A stretch of 64,000 nucleotides of DNA. Origin: Tenodera sinensis (Eukaryota > Arthropoda > Insecta > Mantodea > Mantidae). Under the pieces are notes generated by a model. The model was not told where the DNA came from, did no database searches, and saw only the letters and a program-made list of their open reading frames with translations. The position numbers and the translations under genes are program-made. The stretch lies in the NCBI GenBank assembly GCA_030765045.1, contig CM060969.1:51022216-51086215 (forward strand), given 5' to 3'. Below, piece by piece: positions 34,355 through 46,156 of the stretch (the first letter of the stretch is position 1; each line of letters begins with the position of its first letter).

Positions 34355-34800
34355 TGAAATTCTTCTTAAGGTACACAATTCACGTCAAATACATTTTTGT
34401 GAAGATAATCGTTCCGAGATATTACGAGTAATTTGAATTTTCAAATATTTATAATTATCTCAAATAGCAAGTCGCTACTCGTTTTCTCGATGCCCTTGCC
34501 ATGCAAAAAGAACAGGATTTCAAAGTCATCATATAGCCACTAGTTCTTGAAAGATTTGATTATCTCTTAAGCCTACTGTATGTTGCTATCCGTATCGTGT
34601 TTGCAAGTAAATATTAATAGAACCACTTCTAGAAATGTCTGTAAGTTAACAGTAATAGATGGAAGTTTGTTAAAGATAATATAGAGGAATTCATGCGAGT
34701 GCAATGCATCCAATTTTTCATTTCCGGTCATGCAAAGAGAATGAAATTTCAGTCACAGCGCTCAGCTTTCTAAAGATTTGACTATCGCTTAAGCACATTG
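34355..34800 (-). repeat. R1 repeat, 5' half plus nested scrap, minus strand
   Basis: 34355-34712 is a diverged complement of the R1 5' half (ggtacacaattcacgtcaaa to aattcatgcgagtgcaatgc). A second minus-strand fragment follows at 34725-34795 (ggtcatgcaaagagaatgaa, tttgactatcgcttaag). Confidence 0.7.
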
Positions 34801-34844
34801 AATTCCACTGTTCTAATTGTGTCTGTAAGGAAAAGTTTGTTTTG

Positions 34845-35240
34845 CACTCACATGAATTTGTCTACTCTCGTCAAAATTATTCTTACAAATTTTTATTCCT
34901 CTATATTGATCATGTCAGTCAAGATAAATATTTGCAGAAGTTGCCTTATTGCCAACTTTCTTGTAGGTGCAAGGGGAATATCGCTTTAAGCGATGGCCAA
35001 ATATCTTAACGCTGGTCGCTATAATATGAAGGCTTTCAAATTCCGTTCTGTTTTCACGGCCAAAAGATAACAAAGTTAATAGCAACCTTCCATACACAAG
35101 AGGATCTTTTTCTAAAAATACTTTCTTTTGGATTCAGAGGACCTCAAATATAATATTTTCTGTGAAATCTCGACATCGAAATTATATGTCGAATGCAACA
35201 CTTCCCCTACTTCTTGTACGTAGTAGAGGAAGTAAAAATG
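34845..35240 (+). repeat. R1 repeat with large internal deletion
   Basis: The 5' part (cactcacatgaatttgtctactc to ggccaaaagataac, about 35070) is joined directly to the 3' part (gatctttttctaaaaatac to gtacgtagtagaggaagtaa). About 450 bp of the middle are missing. A new R1 5' end (gtgatgtactgcactcatttt) follows without a gap at 35241-35262. Confidence 0.8.
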
Positions 35241-35262
35241 TGATGTACTGCACTCATTTTCT

Positions 35263-35905
35263 CTACTGCTTGACGCAAACGTTCCTCTCCGTCGAAGACG
35301 TCGCCTTTAAGACCTATAAGATCTCGTGTTTGGTGTCCGGACTAGCTCTAGCAAGAGGTCCTAATCTACAGGGTATGCGTGAGTTATGGTAGGAATGGAA
35401 CCAAACGAAGAATTAACCAATATATCACTTTATTTGTAAATTTCCAGATTTGTAGAGAACTGCCGACGATATATTTATAGAATGTAACTTTGTAACTTCA
35501 ACTACAACGTTATAACACTTTAACTTTGTCACCCCTTAGCAACCGCCGAATTATGTATACGTGCTAGCTTACGTACAACTTCCAAGTTGCACGTGCGTTA
35601 TCTCGACTCGATTCAAGACGAGTGTCTGTTGCGTTGCATTTGTTTTTGCGCGAGGAACACGAAGGAAGCGATTTCCATTGGCTAACTTTAAGCACGTCAT
35701 GGTAAGATAGGAATCAGCCCGCTGAATCACTATGGCTTAGTACAAACAACAATTGTAACCTTATCACTCATTTAAATCTGCTTAGGCTTCCATTCTTGAG
35801 ACTTTAACATATTCCGCTTTATTACGTTTTCTCCTTAACTATTGACTAGAATCTCCTTTTGTTTCTTTCCATTATCAAATATATCTTGACATTATAATTT
35901 CGGTT
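35263..35905. other. Unassigned DNA
   Basis: Somewhat GC-richer at 35280-35390 and 35520-35680. No recognisable gene, LTR pair or SINE head. It could contain a decayed LTR, but no evidence supports a call. Confidence 0.35.
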
Positions 35906-35911
35906 TCATGC

Positions 35912-36722
35912 TGTACTAACCATTCCTACAAACTCTTATTCCTTATTCTTCGCGTAAGTTGAGATAAACATTTGCAAAAAAGATCTTAGTTTATTTTCTT
36001 ATAGGTACAAGGGGAACTTAGGAATGCAGTAGGGTTTCAGCGATAGTTAAATCTTCTCAAGCTTGGAGATTCCGCTGTCTTTGCACGACTAAGATATAAA
36101 AAAAATGAATCACGATCTTCCATTTGACGAAAGTTTAAGTACTCAAAAACTCACACAAATAACGATTAATTTCTCCGAAATGGTTTACCCTACAAAAACT
36201 TTATTTGGATATAAATTGTGTTTTAACACTATCTGCATGTTTTGTGTGCAGTAAGATTTGGTCTACCTCTTAGGGTTTACCAGTTATGGAAAAGTCATCG
36301 AGAGTAAACAGTACTACATGGGCTATAACCAGAAAATTGAACATACATTTCGTTTGCCTTAAAATATCTCAAACATATATCACTTTAATCAAAATCGTTA
36401 GGGCCATTTTCGAGAAAATCGAAATTTTGCTTGTAAAGAGTAATTGAGAGTGGAGGGATGTTTTTAAAAATCTTCGTATATATATGTATATATATACATA
36501 CCTACATATTTAAACACCATCTCTGGTTTTTAGCCAACTTTTCGCGTTGAGTTACACTGGCCACAGACTAACAGACACACACAGAGATCTTTTTCTAAAA
36601 GTAAATGGCTTTTTTAGATTCAAGGGACCTCAAAACGTATTTCCGGTGAAACCTTCACATCGAATTTTTGGGTGGAATACAATCCTTCCTCTACTTACTA
36701 TTCGTAGTAGAGAAAGTAAAAA
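35912..36722 (+). repeat. R1 repeat, near full length
   Basis: Starts at gctgtactaaccattcctac (the extreme actttctctact is replaced) and runs to ctattcgtagtagagaaagtaaaa. A short TATATA run lies at about 36477-36500. Confidence 0.88.
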
Positions 36723-36734
36723 TAGCTCTAACGA

Positions 36735-37295
36735 TCCTGTTTAAAACAATGTGACCAATATACATCTCATGACTAATGAGACGTGTGTATCGATTTTCTG
36801 GTAATAGTCTCTGAAATCCTCTTCATTCTGAATGACTTTTGCATAACTGTAAACCGTAAGAAATAAAAGTCTTGCTATATAAAATAGTATATTATATATT
36901 ATTATATCTTGTTAAAGCACACCACTTACTCAAAAATCTTTTCGTAGGGTAACTATTTGCAGGTTATTCTTTGTTGTTGGTTTGATTGTTCAAATATTTA
37001 TACTTCTATTAAGAGGAAAATCTCTATACATTTTTTTCTCTTGGTCATGCAAACAGAACTGAATTTCAAAGCCCCTACATAGTTACGTAGCCTTAAAACA
37101 TTTGACTATCGCTTAAAATCTGCCGTATTCCCCTAATTCCGTTCTGAGTACCAGGAGGTTTGTAATAGCAGAATTTTTGCAAATATTTTTATTTCTATTA
37201 AGATGAAGTAGACGGAAGAATAAGCTTTTGTAATGTGGTTCGTTGAGGAATGAGCAGAGGAAGTCGTGTGAATATCACGCATGAGATCTTGTTTT
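36735..37295 (-). repeat. R1 repeat, 5' two-thirds, minus strand
   Basis: A complementary copy begins 13 bp after the previous plus-strand copy: acatctcatgactaatgaga, gtaaaccgtaagaaataaaa, tttgactatcgcttaaaatc, gagcagaggaagtcgtgtga. The 3' third is missing. Confidence 0.8.
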
Positions 37296-38383
37296 ATTAC
37301 TTTGTGTATTATAAAATCACGCATAGTTTGTAAACCCATGTGATTAAGATGAATCTATGTACGTATATTTTTATGTAAATTTATATTCATACATTCAACA
37401 AAAGCTTCTGCGGAACTCCGTGAAGCAGAGTCTGAACTCTTCAAAATTTAGACATCATGTAACGAAGCTTTGCACAAAATTAATCGAAATTGTCGGCAGC
37501 CATTTTGCCTGATTCTCTTCTGTATTGCAAAGATCGTAGCTCGTAAACAAAATGTTTCTGCACACAAGAGTACACATTATAATCATATGGTAACCTCTAT
37601 CTACTACCAAGTGTTGCAGAATTTATTTATTTACAGAATGTACTCAGAGTTCATTGGAAGAATGTAATGTTTGTTTTGGGTCCATCACAGACTCATGTAT
37701 TTACATTAAGCTTAACCTAAAAATGGAGGTGTATTTACATAGGATTTTTCATTTAACTTGCGTGGTAGATAACGCCGAAGAATTGCATACCCCAGACAGT
37801 GAGGAATACACTGAAGTTGGTTATTTTTAGACTTGAGAACACCAGTTAAGTAGCAGCCTGCAGCTGAGAATTAAACAAATGAAAATTGGATTAGTATTTT
37901 CTATTCTTTTCCTGTTCGCTACCTTTATTACATTAGCAATATGCATTCTTTGACAGAATTTTAATCCTATAATATTTTAATGCGTATAAACTATTCATAC
38001 TATTTTCACAAAGGAACGAACAATAATGAAGGCGAAAATAATGGAAGCACTAATTAAGCTTCTACGCTGTGCTGGATATTGATAGAATGCTGGGTGACAG
38101 TTTAAAATGTGAAGATGGGAGGATTTTATTCTTATAACTGACAGTGACAGTTTTGAATATATGTTAAGATTTCAAGAGGTAGAAGAGACTCTCGTATAAG
38201 ATAAAATACGTAATTTAATTATTACTAAAAGGAAAAGCACGGCTACTAAAACTTCTGCATTTGAAAGTATTTCCGCACCATCCCTTTTCATAGAATTGCT
38301 TGGGCATGCTTTTCTCTTTGTTTCCAAGGCGCAATCAAGTTACACAATGTATTACGGTTTTATTGTGACAGTGATTTATTGGT
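37296..38383. other. AT-rich DNA without recognised features
   Basis: Nothing recognised. Frames are short and unconvincing. Confidence 0.4.
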
Positions 38384-38702
38384 CAGAGAGGGAGGGACAG
38401 GGAGAGAGGTAGCGAGAGGTAAACGGAGAGATAGAGTGAGGCTGAGCGGGAGAGGGAGAGGTAGAAGGAGGGGGAGAGAGATGGGTGAGAGATGATGAGG
38501 GGGAGGGGACAAGGGGAGGGAGATGGAGAGAGGAAGAGCGTGAGAGGGTGGTTAATGGAGGGAGTTGAGTGGAGTGAGGGAGAGAGGATGAGAAAGGTAA
38601 GGTAGGAGAGGGAGGCTGAGGGAGGGAGAGGGTCGAGAGGGGGAGAGATGGAGGGGGAGGAGGATGGAGAAGGGGAAAGGAATGGAGAGGGGTAGAGAGA
38701 GA
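38384..38702 (+). repeat. GA-rich polypurine tract
   Basis: About 320 bp almost entirely purine on the plus strand, an irregular (GGGAGA)n-like array. The Pro/Ser-rich minus-strand frames of about 130 codons reflect only this composition. Long mirror-like polypurine tracts can form triplex (H-) DNA. Confidence 0.92.
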
Positions 38703-38705
38703 AGC

Positions 38706-39765
38706 ACACCATCTTGCAGCTGCCTGTGAAACTTGCAGAGGTACTGGCGGACGAAAGATAAGCCGCCAAAGCATGAACCTAAGGATTTAGAATTTTACAC
38801 ATACAAATATGGAACCAAACCACATACATTCGCTTTTCCAAATAGCACTTTCATTTTTACTGTGGAGCTTTATGCAATTTACCGAGCCGTTTTGTATGTG
38901 CGCCGTCGTAAATTAGCGACTGCTTCATTTTGAGCGATTCCCTTAATGCACTTCAGAGCCTTTGTGAGCTGTACAACCCCCATCCTATTGTACAACGTAT
39001 CCAGGATGCCCTCCATGTTTTACAGGCTTCTAGTGTTGACGTGGTGTGTGCATGGATTCCTGGTCACGTAGGTTTGCCGGGGAATGAAATGGCAGATTTA
39101 GCAGCAAAGACGGTAACTACAGAACCCAGTATTACCATCTCACGTGTTACTTCGGAAGACCTTAGGCTTGAAGTACGGAGAGCGATGCTGTCGTCCTGGC
39201 ACGACGAGTGGTCAGCTCTCCGCGGTAATAAGCCTAGAGAAGTGAAAGAACTTCCGATAAACTGGGTAACTTTCTGTCGCACATCTCACCATGAGGAGGT
39301 TAGTTTGGCTCGTTTAAGAATAGGGCACTGCAATTTTTCGCATGGTTACCTATTTTAAAAGGGGCACTGCCCCCCTATGTCCGCTGTGTGAGAACCTTTT
39401 ATCTGTCCGTCACATGCTGCTAGAGTGTTCCTTTCTAGCGTACCTTTGAGATTCTCTGCAGCTGCCTTCCAAGCTTGCAGAGGTCTTAGCGGACGACAAA
39501 ACAGTGGTTGATAGTTTTTAGCGGATTCTAATATCAATTTGAGGATTTGAAATTTTAGATATTTGTTTATGCTTTTTGCCATATCTATTACCTTGTTTTA
39601 TAGCTGGCTATTGCCACTGGTTTTTACGCTTATGTGTATATTTTCTTTGTTACTAGTAATTTTATTTTGGATTCAAATTTATATCTGGCTATTGCCCTGC
39701 TTTTTTAAGGGCGCTGATGACCTAGAAGTTTAGCGCTCTTAAACCCACAAAAACAAACAAACAAA
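38706..39765 (+). mobile_element. I-like non-LTR retrotransposon, RNase H to 3' end
   Basis: 38706-38798 is a scrap of another copy's C-terminus (cagctgcctgtgaaacttgc; LAEVLADE-like). RNase H and the C-terminus follow (38800-39525). The 3' UTR ends ctgatgacctagaagtttag plus gcgctcttaaa and a (CAAA)n tail at about 39745-39765. The coding part is better preserved than in the 18-21 kb copy. Confidence 0.85.
38800..39525 (+). pseudogene. I-like RNase H and C-terminal domain
   Basis: The reading passes two frames: FPNSTFIFTVELYAIYRAVL (to 38933), then from 38930 MSDSLNALQSLCELYNP, VVCAWIPGHVGLPGNEMADL, AAKTVTTEPSITISR and SLARLRIGHCNFSHGYLF to 39358. Catalytic-type residues are visible: Glu in VELYA, Asp in SDSLN, and His/Asp in GHVGLPGNEMAD. 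A frame change at 39355 leads to PLCPLCENLLSVRHMLLECS, a CCHC-like 'CP-C----S--H-L-EC' finger. Another break follows near 39448. The RT and endonuclease are missing. The function would have been removal of RNA during retrotransposition. Confidence 0.85.
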
Positions 39766-39767
39766 TA

Positions 39768-40075
39768 CATTATCCTCGCTATATAAAGAGCTGAGGCGAC
39801 AAAGGGAGTCAGGCAGTTCCCAGTTTTAGTGTTTGTATCAACAAAGGAGTGTCGAGTGATTGTATCATAAGTTAGGTTTCGAGAGACTGAGAAAGTGAAG
39901 GACAAAAAGGGCTGAATCAAGGTTACGAGTAGAAAACAGTTGAGAGCTATAATATCATGAAAAACTGTAGACTGTGTTAACGTGAGTAAACGAGAGCTGC
40001 TGTTCAAAGTTTTTAGAAGAAAATAAAGTGAGAGAAAATAACTATACTGGACTTCTTTCATTTTTGTGTAATACG
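39768..40075 (+). mobile_element. LTR-like promoter element, copy B
   Basis: The TATA box tatataaag lies at 39780, about 80 bp before gtgtcgagtgattgtatcat. Then come gagactgagaaagtgaagga, ctgtagactgtgttaacg and the polyadenylation signal aataaa at 40022 in agaaaataaagtgag, followed by actggacttct. The upstream part seems to have been cut by the I-like insertion that ends at 39765. Confidence 0.6.
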
Positions 40076-40370
40076 TAAAGCAAATTAATAACATCACTTA
40101 CGCAATCCTGTGAAATGGAAATTTTCCTAGCTCGAGGTGGTGTTTCTAATTCGAGGTTCTTGGAGAGATGTTTGAACTATACGCGCTTTACAAAATGATT
40201 TTAGTTCTCAGCAAGTTTTTCATCTTAAAAGTAAAGTGAGAATTTATAATCATTAGAAATTCAAAAAGATGCAAGTAATTTGCACTAAAACCATAAAGAA
40301 ACGCTTTTAAGTATTGAACAAAACAATTAAATCGTACACTCGGAATGTATTGGGCATTAGAAGGAAGCAG

Positions 40371-40560
40371 TTTATTATGTCGCCTAATGGTCAGCGTGCA
40401 TTTTTAGTTATTGAATCAGATGTCCGGGATCGATTCTTGGCTGGTATATCCTCTCCATTCTCTACACTGTGCAGTCTGGAAGTGTGCATGCATGTGAGAA
40501 TGAACGTGTATTTAATTGCAATACTGCCAACCTTAGAAAAACCCACAGTTAAAAGTTGAG
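40371..40560 (+). mobile_element. Possible SINE family 6 (tRNA-like head)
   Basis: cctaatggtcagcgtgc is an A-box-like string at about 40383 and gggatcgattcttgg a B-box-like string at about 40428, 45 bases apart as in a tRNA. No matching copy occurs in the window and no target-site duplication was found. It may be a decayed SINE or a tRNA pseudogene. Confidence 0.45.
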
Positions 40561-41564
40561 TTATAATACCATTAGTTGTTTCCCAAGTAAAAAACTATAG
40601 ATAGAAATGGAGGAATTAGAAACAGATTTCTGCAGCTGCTTAGCACAGTTTAAACTATAATACTCGTAGTAAATCAGTGTATAATAATGCATTGGGAGAA
40701 AATATAGACATCAAGGAATGTCAATTCCAATTTTATTTTGAGAAAATTACTCTGTTTAAACACAACTTTAATTTCAGAACCTTACCATATGGATGTAAAG
40801 CACAAGAATGATTGACATTTTTCATAGCGAAGCAGTATTGCTTATTTCGATCAGTATAAGCCTGCATGCCCCAACACAGGGGGAGATCCGGAGATGTCTT
40901 TATAAATAAAATGTCTTCTTTAGGATACAACGTTCTGTATTTGAGCTGTCCTATGCACACACATTCAGACATCTAGGTCCTGGACGTTTTGAATTTTATC
41001 TTCTTATTCTCAAGGGATCTCAGGATAGTGTATACTTCCAGTGTATGTTCTATATAAAAGTCTACAAATAAATTAGAGCTGTCAGCTATATCTCTGGCAA
41101 ATTAATTACAGTTATTCAGAAACCGTATTGTAGGTAGTCGAATGTATGCCCTGAAACAAACGGTAGAACAAGAGCCGGTTTTCTGAAGTTTAACATAAAG
41201 ATTTTGAAACGTTAAAGGCATATATCCCATTTTGTAGGGGCTGTGTATCCCTGGAGTACATTTTCATAATCTATTATTATATATTAATAATAATTGACGA
41301 TTGTCAGTTTCTATGATGAATCTACCAAAAAATAAAAAATAAAAAAATATCAATGTGTCATTTTATCACATTTTAAAGGAAGGTATATTGAGTGATCATT
41401 TCCAAAGTCCAAGATATAAATTTCCTAACATAACTTGTTCCTACAGGTTCAAAGTACGATTCAGGAATATAATTTTGATTAACATATGTGCCCATTTTAT
41501 GCATTTTGAGTGTCGCACCTCCGTGTGTGATCTCAAGCTAAAACTTCTTCCAAGTTTAACATAT
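40561..41564. other. AT-rich DNA without recognised features
   Basis: Nothing recognisable on either strand. Confidence 0.4.
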
Positions 41565-41886
41565 TGTGATGCCGTTCGTCGCGCACAGTAAAGGACAGCC
41601 GGGGCAAAGCTACTACACACGCAATCCAGGTGCTGGGCGTATCAAAGGCGTTCATGGTAAAGTTGCCCCATAGCACTCACGCGAGCAAACACGTGACAAT
41701 GAGCGCGGAACGTCAAAGGGGATTTTGAGATTATTCGCGGTGTCCGACGGCCGGCGTAGTTGTTGAGACTCCAGAAAAGGTGAAGTTTGAGAAAGGTCCG
41801 TGTTACGTCATCCTTGAGATACAAGGAGGCGAGGTGGTTTTAGTTGTAGTTGCAGACATGAGTCGTCGAGACAGGCAGTATGTTAG

Positions 41887-41952
<66 letters not shown>

Positions 41953-42230
41953 ACTCGTCGTAAGGTACACATCGCATTGAAGTAAAGCCAGTGAAGCAGT
42001 TTTAGTAGTGTCGAGTGATTGTATCGTCAAAGTGAGGCTGTTTGAGAGACAGAGAAAGTAAAGAAAGACAGAAAGGAGTGTGAAGTTTACGAGAAGAAAC
42101 CAATTGCGAGTTGTAATGTCGCGAAAGACTATAGACTGTATTGGCAAACAGAAGATAGCTGTGTATTTGTGCATTCAGTTTAGGAAGAAAATAAAGTGTG
42201 AAAAAGTTAACTGGACTGGACTTCTGTTAT
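41565..42230 (+). mobile_element. LTR-like promoter element, copy C
   Basis: It is longer upstream than the other copies and GC-richer between 41570 and 41870, where a tgttacgtcatcc box occurs. Shared blocks are gtgtcgagtgattgtatcgt, gagagacagagaaagtaaag, tgcgagttgtaatgtcg, actatagactgtattgg, aataaa at 42190 and actggacttctgtta. A (GT)n array is embedded at 41889-41950. No canonical TATA box remains. The 5' limit is a guess. Confidence 0.55.
41889..41950 (+). repeat. (GT)n microsatellite
   Basis: About 31 perfect GT units, inside the LTR-like element and not in an R1 copy. Confidence 0.97.
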
Positions 42231-42905
42231 TTTGTTTATAAAGGTATGAATTAGAGTACAAGTGGATCATTGTGAATATGTGACATTCTCCATATGAGAA
42301 ATGGGAAATCTGGAGATTTTCTCACCAAAATTGATCCGCAATGATCATATGAGTTTGTTGCTGAATGTGACGTTCGCTTGTTACGGACTACTTATGTCCA
42401 GTAAGATGATGCAACATTATGCTGTAGCACTATATTCATGCCACTTGTTGCAGATATGATACGATGTTACATTGCTAAATCATAATGCTCGTTGAGTTCT
42501 TGTTTGGCCGTAAACGGCAATTTGTTTATATTTAGTTTTTTTCTAAGGGGCTATCTTTATTTTGTGGATAGCGCTACAAAACTTATTATTCTAAGATATA
42601 CCTATTTTCAAATTACAGAAAAGCATAAATAATTTCCGTGTTGCAGTTTACATATTTTCAGGCTGAAAATACCTGTTTGAATAAGACTGTTTCATTATAT
42701 ATTGGATTTATATGCAACCTTTTAATCTAATTAATTACAATGGGAGTCCAAAGTGAAGCTTATTAGCTAACTAGATGTTTACTGCTGTTCGGGACTTCTG
42801 GATAGTTACTGTATCTCAGCATGAGGTGAAGAGGATAACCCTATTGAGCAAAATGCTAGAGATATAAGTGGAGGACGCTTTGACAAAATCTTAGGATTAG
42901 CTAAT
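42231..42905. other. AT-rich DNA without recognised features
   Basis: A small inverted repeat, ggagattttctcaccaaaat/gatcattgtg-type, lies near 42260-42345. No gene or known repeat was seen. Confidence 0.4.
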
Positions 42906-42907
42906 TT

Positions 42908-43715
42908 TATTTTCTCTACTGGTAAGTAGGGGAAGTATTGTATTCCACCCAAAAATTCGATGTCGAGATTTCACCGGAAATATATGTTTTGAGGTCCCCT
43001 GAATCAAAAAAAAAGCATTTTTAGAAAAAGGTCCGTGTGTGTGTCTGTGTGTCAGTCTGTGGACAGCATAACTCAAAAACGAAAAGTGGGTTAAAAACCA
43101 AAGTTGGTATTTAAGTTTTGTCTTTCAAGGATGCGACACGAAGATTTTGAAGAAAATAGCCCCACCCTAAACTACCCTTTACATGGACAATTTTTCGAAA
43201 ATGTTTATTTTCTTGAAAATGGCTCTAACGATTTTGACTAAAATGTCATATGTTTGAGATACTTTGACGACAAATGAAATGTATATCTTGAATTTTCTGG
43301 CTATAGCCCCTGTAGTCGTATTTACTCTGGACGACTTTTACGTAACTGGTAAACCGTTAGAGATGGACCAAATCATACTCTACAAAAAATTTAGATATTG
43401 CTAAAATACACAATTTATATCCGAATAAATTTTCTTGTAGGATGAACCATTTCGGAGATATTCCTTGTTATGTGTGTGAGTTTCGAGAAACTTAGAAATT
43501 TCGTGAAATGGAGCATCTTTGTTCATTGTTTTATATGTTACGTGTGCAAATACAACAGAGTTTCAAAGCTTTATAACATTTGACTATCGCAGAAAGCCTA
43601 CTGTATTCTAATATTCCCCTTGCACCTACAAGGAAATAAGCAATAAGATGATTCGTACAAATGTTTAGCTTAACTAACACGAAAGTGCAACACATCAGAT
43701 TTTTTAAATTTCATT
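42908..43715 (-). repeat. R1 repeat, near full length, minus strand
   Basis: Starts ttttctctactggtaagtag and ends cgaaagtgcaacacatcaga. The GT tract is short and imperfect (gtgtgtgtgtctgtgtgtcagtctg). It is one of the least diverged copies and forms an inverted pair with 43997-44830. Confidence 0.92.
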
Positions 43716-43996
43716 TGTAGTGGCAGAGGTTTGCTTTTGGGCTTTGGCAACAATAGAGAAACTCATTTTGTGAATTTTGTTGATTAGCGCGTCATGGAGT
43801 GACAAAAGCGAAATAGGAAACTGAATGTTAAATGGTGTGATCACTGGACACGGTTTGATTTATTAATGCACTGCAGAGATGAACAAAGCTTACATATCGG
43901 AAGCATATCGCTACTCAGTGACTGTTTCATTTATGACTACATGTTGCATTTTTAAGCACTTAAAAGTAATTTTGAGCCTATAAGTAGGCTCAAAAT

Positions 43997-44830
43997 CTGA
44001 TGTTTTGCACCCACATGACTTTCTCCGCTCTTGTACTAACCATTCTTGCAAACTCTTATTCCTATATCTTCTTCGTGTTAGTTAAGCTAAACATTTGTAC
44101 GAATCATCCTTGTAGGTGCATGGGGAATATCAGAATACAGTAGGGTTTGTGCGATAGTCAAATCTTTTAAAGCTTTGAGATTCCGTTCTCTTTGCACACT
44201 TAACATATAAAAAAATGAACAACGATCCATTTCACGAAAGGTTTAGGTTTTCCCAAAAGTCACACATATAACAAGAAATATCTCCGAAATGGTTCACCCT
44301 ACAAGAAAATTTATTGAGACATAAATTGTGTATTTTAGCAAGATCTACATTTTTGTACAGTATGATTTGGTCTATAACTAACGGTTTACCAGTTACCCAA
44401 AAGTCCTCCAGAGTAAATACCACTACAGGGGCTATAGCCAGAAAATTCAAGATATACATTTCATCTATCATAAAAATATCTCAAACATGTGACATTTTAA
44501 TCAAAATCGTTAGAGCCATTTTCAAGAAAATCAAAATTTTCGAAGAATTTTTCATGTAAAGGGTAGTTTAGGTTGGGGCTATTTTCTTCAAAATCTTCGT
44601 GTCGCATCCTTGAAAGACCTAAACTTAAATACTAATTTTGGTTTTTAACCTACTTTTCGCTTTCGAGTTATGCTGTCCACAGACTGACACACAGACACAC
44701 ACACGGACCTTTTTCTAAAAATGCTTTTTTTTATTCAGGGGATCTCAAAACACATTTCCGGTGAAATCTCGACATTGAATTTTCGGGTGGAATATAATAC
44801 TTCCCCTACTTACAGTAGACAAAGTAAAAA
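43997..44830 (+). repeat. R1 repeat, near full length
   Basis: Starts cacccacatgactttctccg and ends cttacagtagacaaagtaaa. The CA tract is short (about 44683-44703). It is very similar to 42908-43715 in opposite orientation. Confidence 0.92.
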
Positions 44831-44977
44831 TACTGTTCCAGGCAGATGGATTATATCTCTATTTATTCAAATCGCGGCAATAATACAGAAGATAAAATTA
44901 ATTCATCAATCATAATTTTTGCATAAGAAACCTTCATTACCTTTCTCAGCCTTCTTGATTCTTCTTACTTGTTCCTT

Positions 44978-45099
44978 TTTACTTTCTCTACTGGTAAGTA
45001 GAGGAAGTATTGTATTCCACCCAAAAATTCGATGTCGAGATGTCACCGGAAATATGTTTTGAGACCATCTGACTGCAAAAAAGTTTTTAGAAAAATGTC

Positions 45100-45183
<84 letters not shown>

Positions 45184-45362
45184 AGTCTGTGGACAGCATA
45201 ACTCAAAAACGAAAAGTGGGTTAAAAACCAAAGTTGGTATTTAACACGAAGAGTTTGAAGAAAATAGCCCCACCCTAAACTACCCTTTACATGGAAAATT
45301 TTGATTTTCTTGAAAATGGCTGTAACGATTTTGAATAAACTGTCACATGTTTAAGATCTTGA
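44978..45362 (-). repeat. R1 repeat, 3' half, minus strand
   Basis: Starts ttactttctctactggtaag, contains a long GT array and continues to gtcacatgtttaagatcttg, where it ends. A segment of about 30 bp after ttggtatttaa is missing relative to 42908-43715. Confidence 0.9.
45102..45182 (+). repeat. (GT)n microsatellite inside R1
   Basis: About 40 perfect GT units in the standard R1 position, the longest such array in the window. Confidence 0.97.
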
Positions 45363-46089
45363 AAAGATCTAAATCTTTTGTACCATTTTGTTTCGTGTTC
45401 TTTATTGTCTCCTGCTATTTTCTGGATATTTTTTCTATGGAAAGTTTCGAATTCTTTGCAAACCATCTATTTTCCTCCTCATGAGCAACACGAAGCACGC
45501 AGCACTATTTCTCTTCTCATTAGCTTCAATATTGTATTTACCATCCATTTCGATTATTCGATTCTTCCGATATCCAGAGATGTTTGATTTTCTACTAAAA
45601 GCTTCCTTTACCACTCCCGTTCTCTGTTTGGATTCTTAGTAACTATTCATGTTACTATTATGCATAATCCATTTATCTCTGACTTTTGCCATGATAAATT
45701 TTATAAACATAATAATCAGGTAATAATAGTCAGTTATAATCCTTAATAAGTGTTCTATAGTAATTAAGTGTTACAAACTTTGGCTTTGATTAGAGGCAGG
45801 GCTTTTAAAAATACGAGTTATTTCCAAAAATGTTTTAAAAAATTTGGCACGTTTGCTCTTATAAACACCTGTTATTGTCAGGTTTCTCACTTCCCGTCAC
45901 TGACCAATAAACAACTCATAAATGGAAATTTAATGCATAAGACATTCATTGAGCAATTATTGAAAATATGACTTTTAGTGCTACTTATTAAACTATGAAT
46001 AGCAAAACGCGTTACTAATACTCTTACGCTATTTTAGCAAAAAAGAACAGAGTCATGTTCACTTTTACAGTCTTCCTAAATTCATTAAA
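45363..46089. other. Unassigned DNA with a probable I-like 3' UTR scrap
   Basis: 45610-45720 contains tttatctctgacttttgcca and ataatcaggtaataatag, resembling the 3' UTR at 21670-21730. The rest, including overlapping frames at 45378-45639, is unrecognised. Confidence 0.4.
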
Positions 46090-46101
46090 ATTAGCGACTT
46101 G

Positions 46102-46104
<3 letters not shown>

Positions 46105-46156
<52 letters not shown>

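Noticed and set aside
38376..38774. Two Pro/Ser/Leu-rich minus-strand frames of about 130 codons
   Set aside because: They come from the polypurine tract; two frames open at once and no domain is seen.
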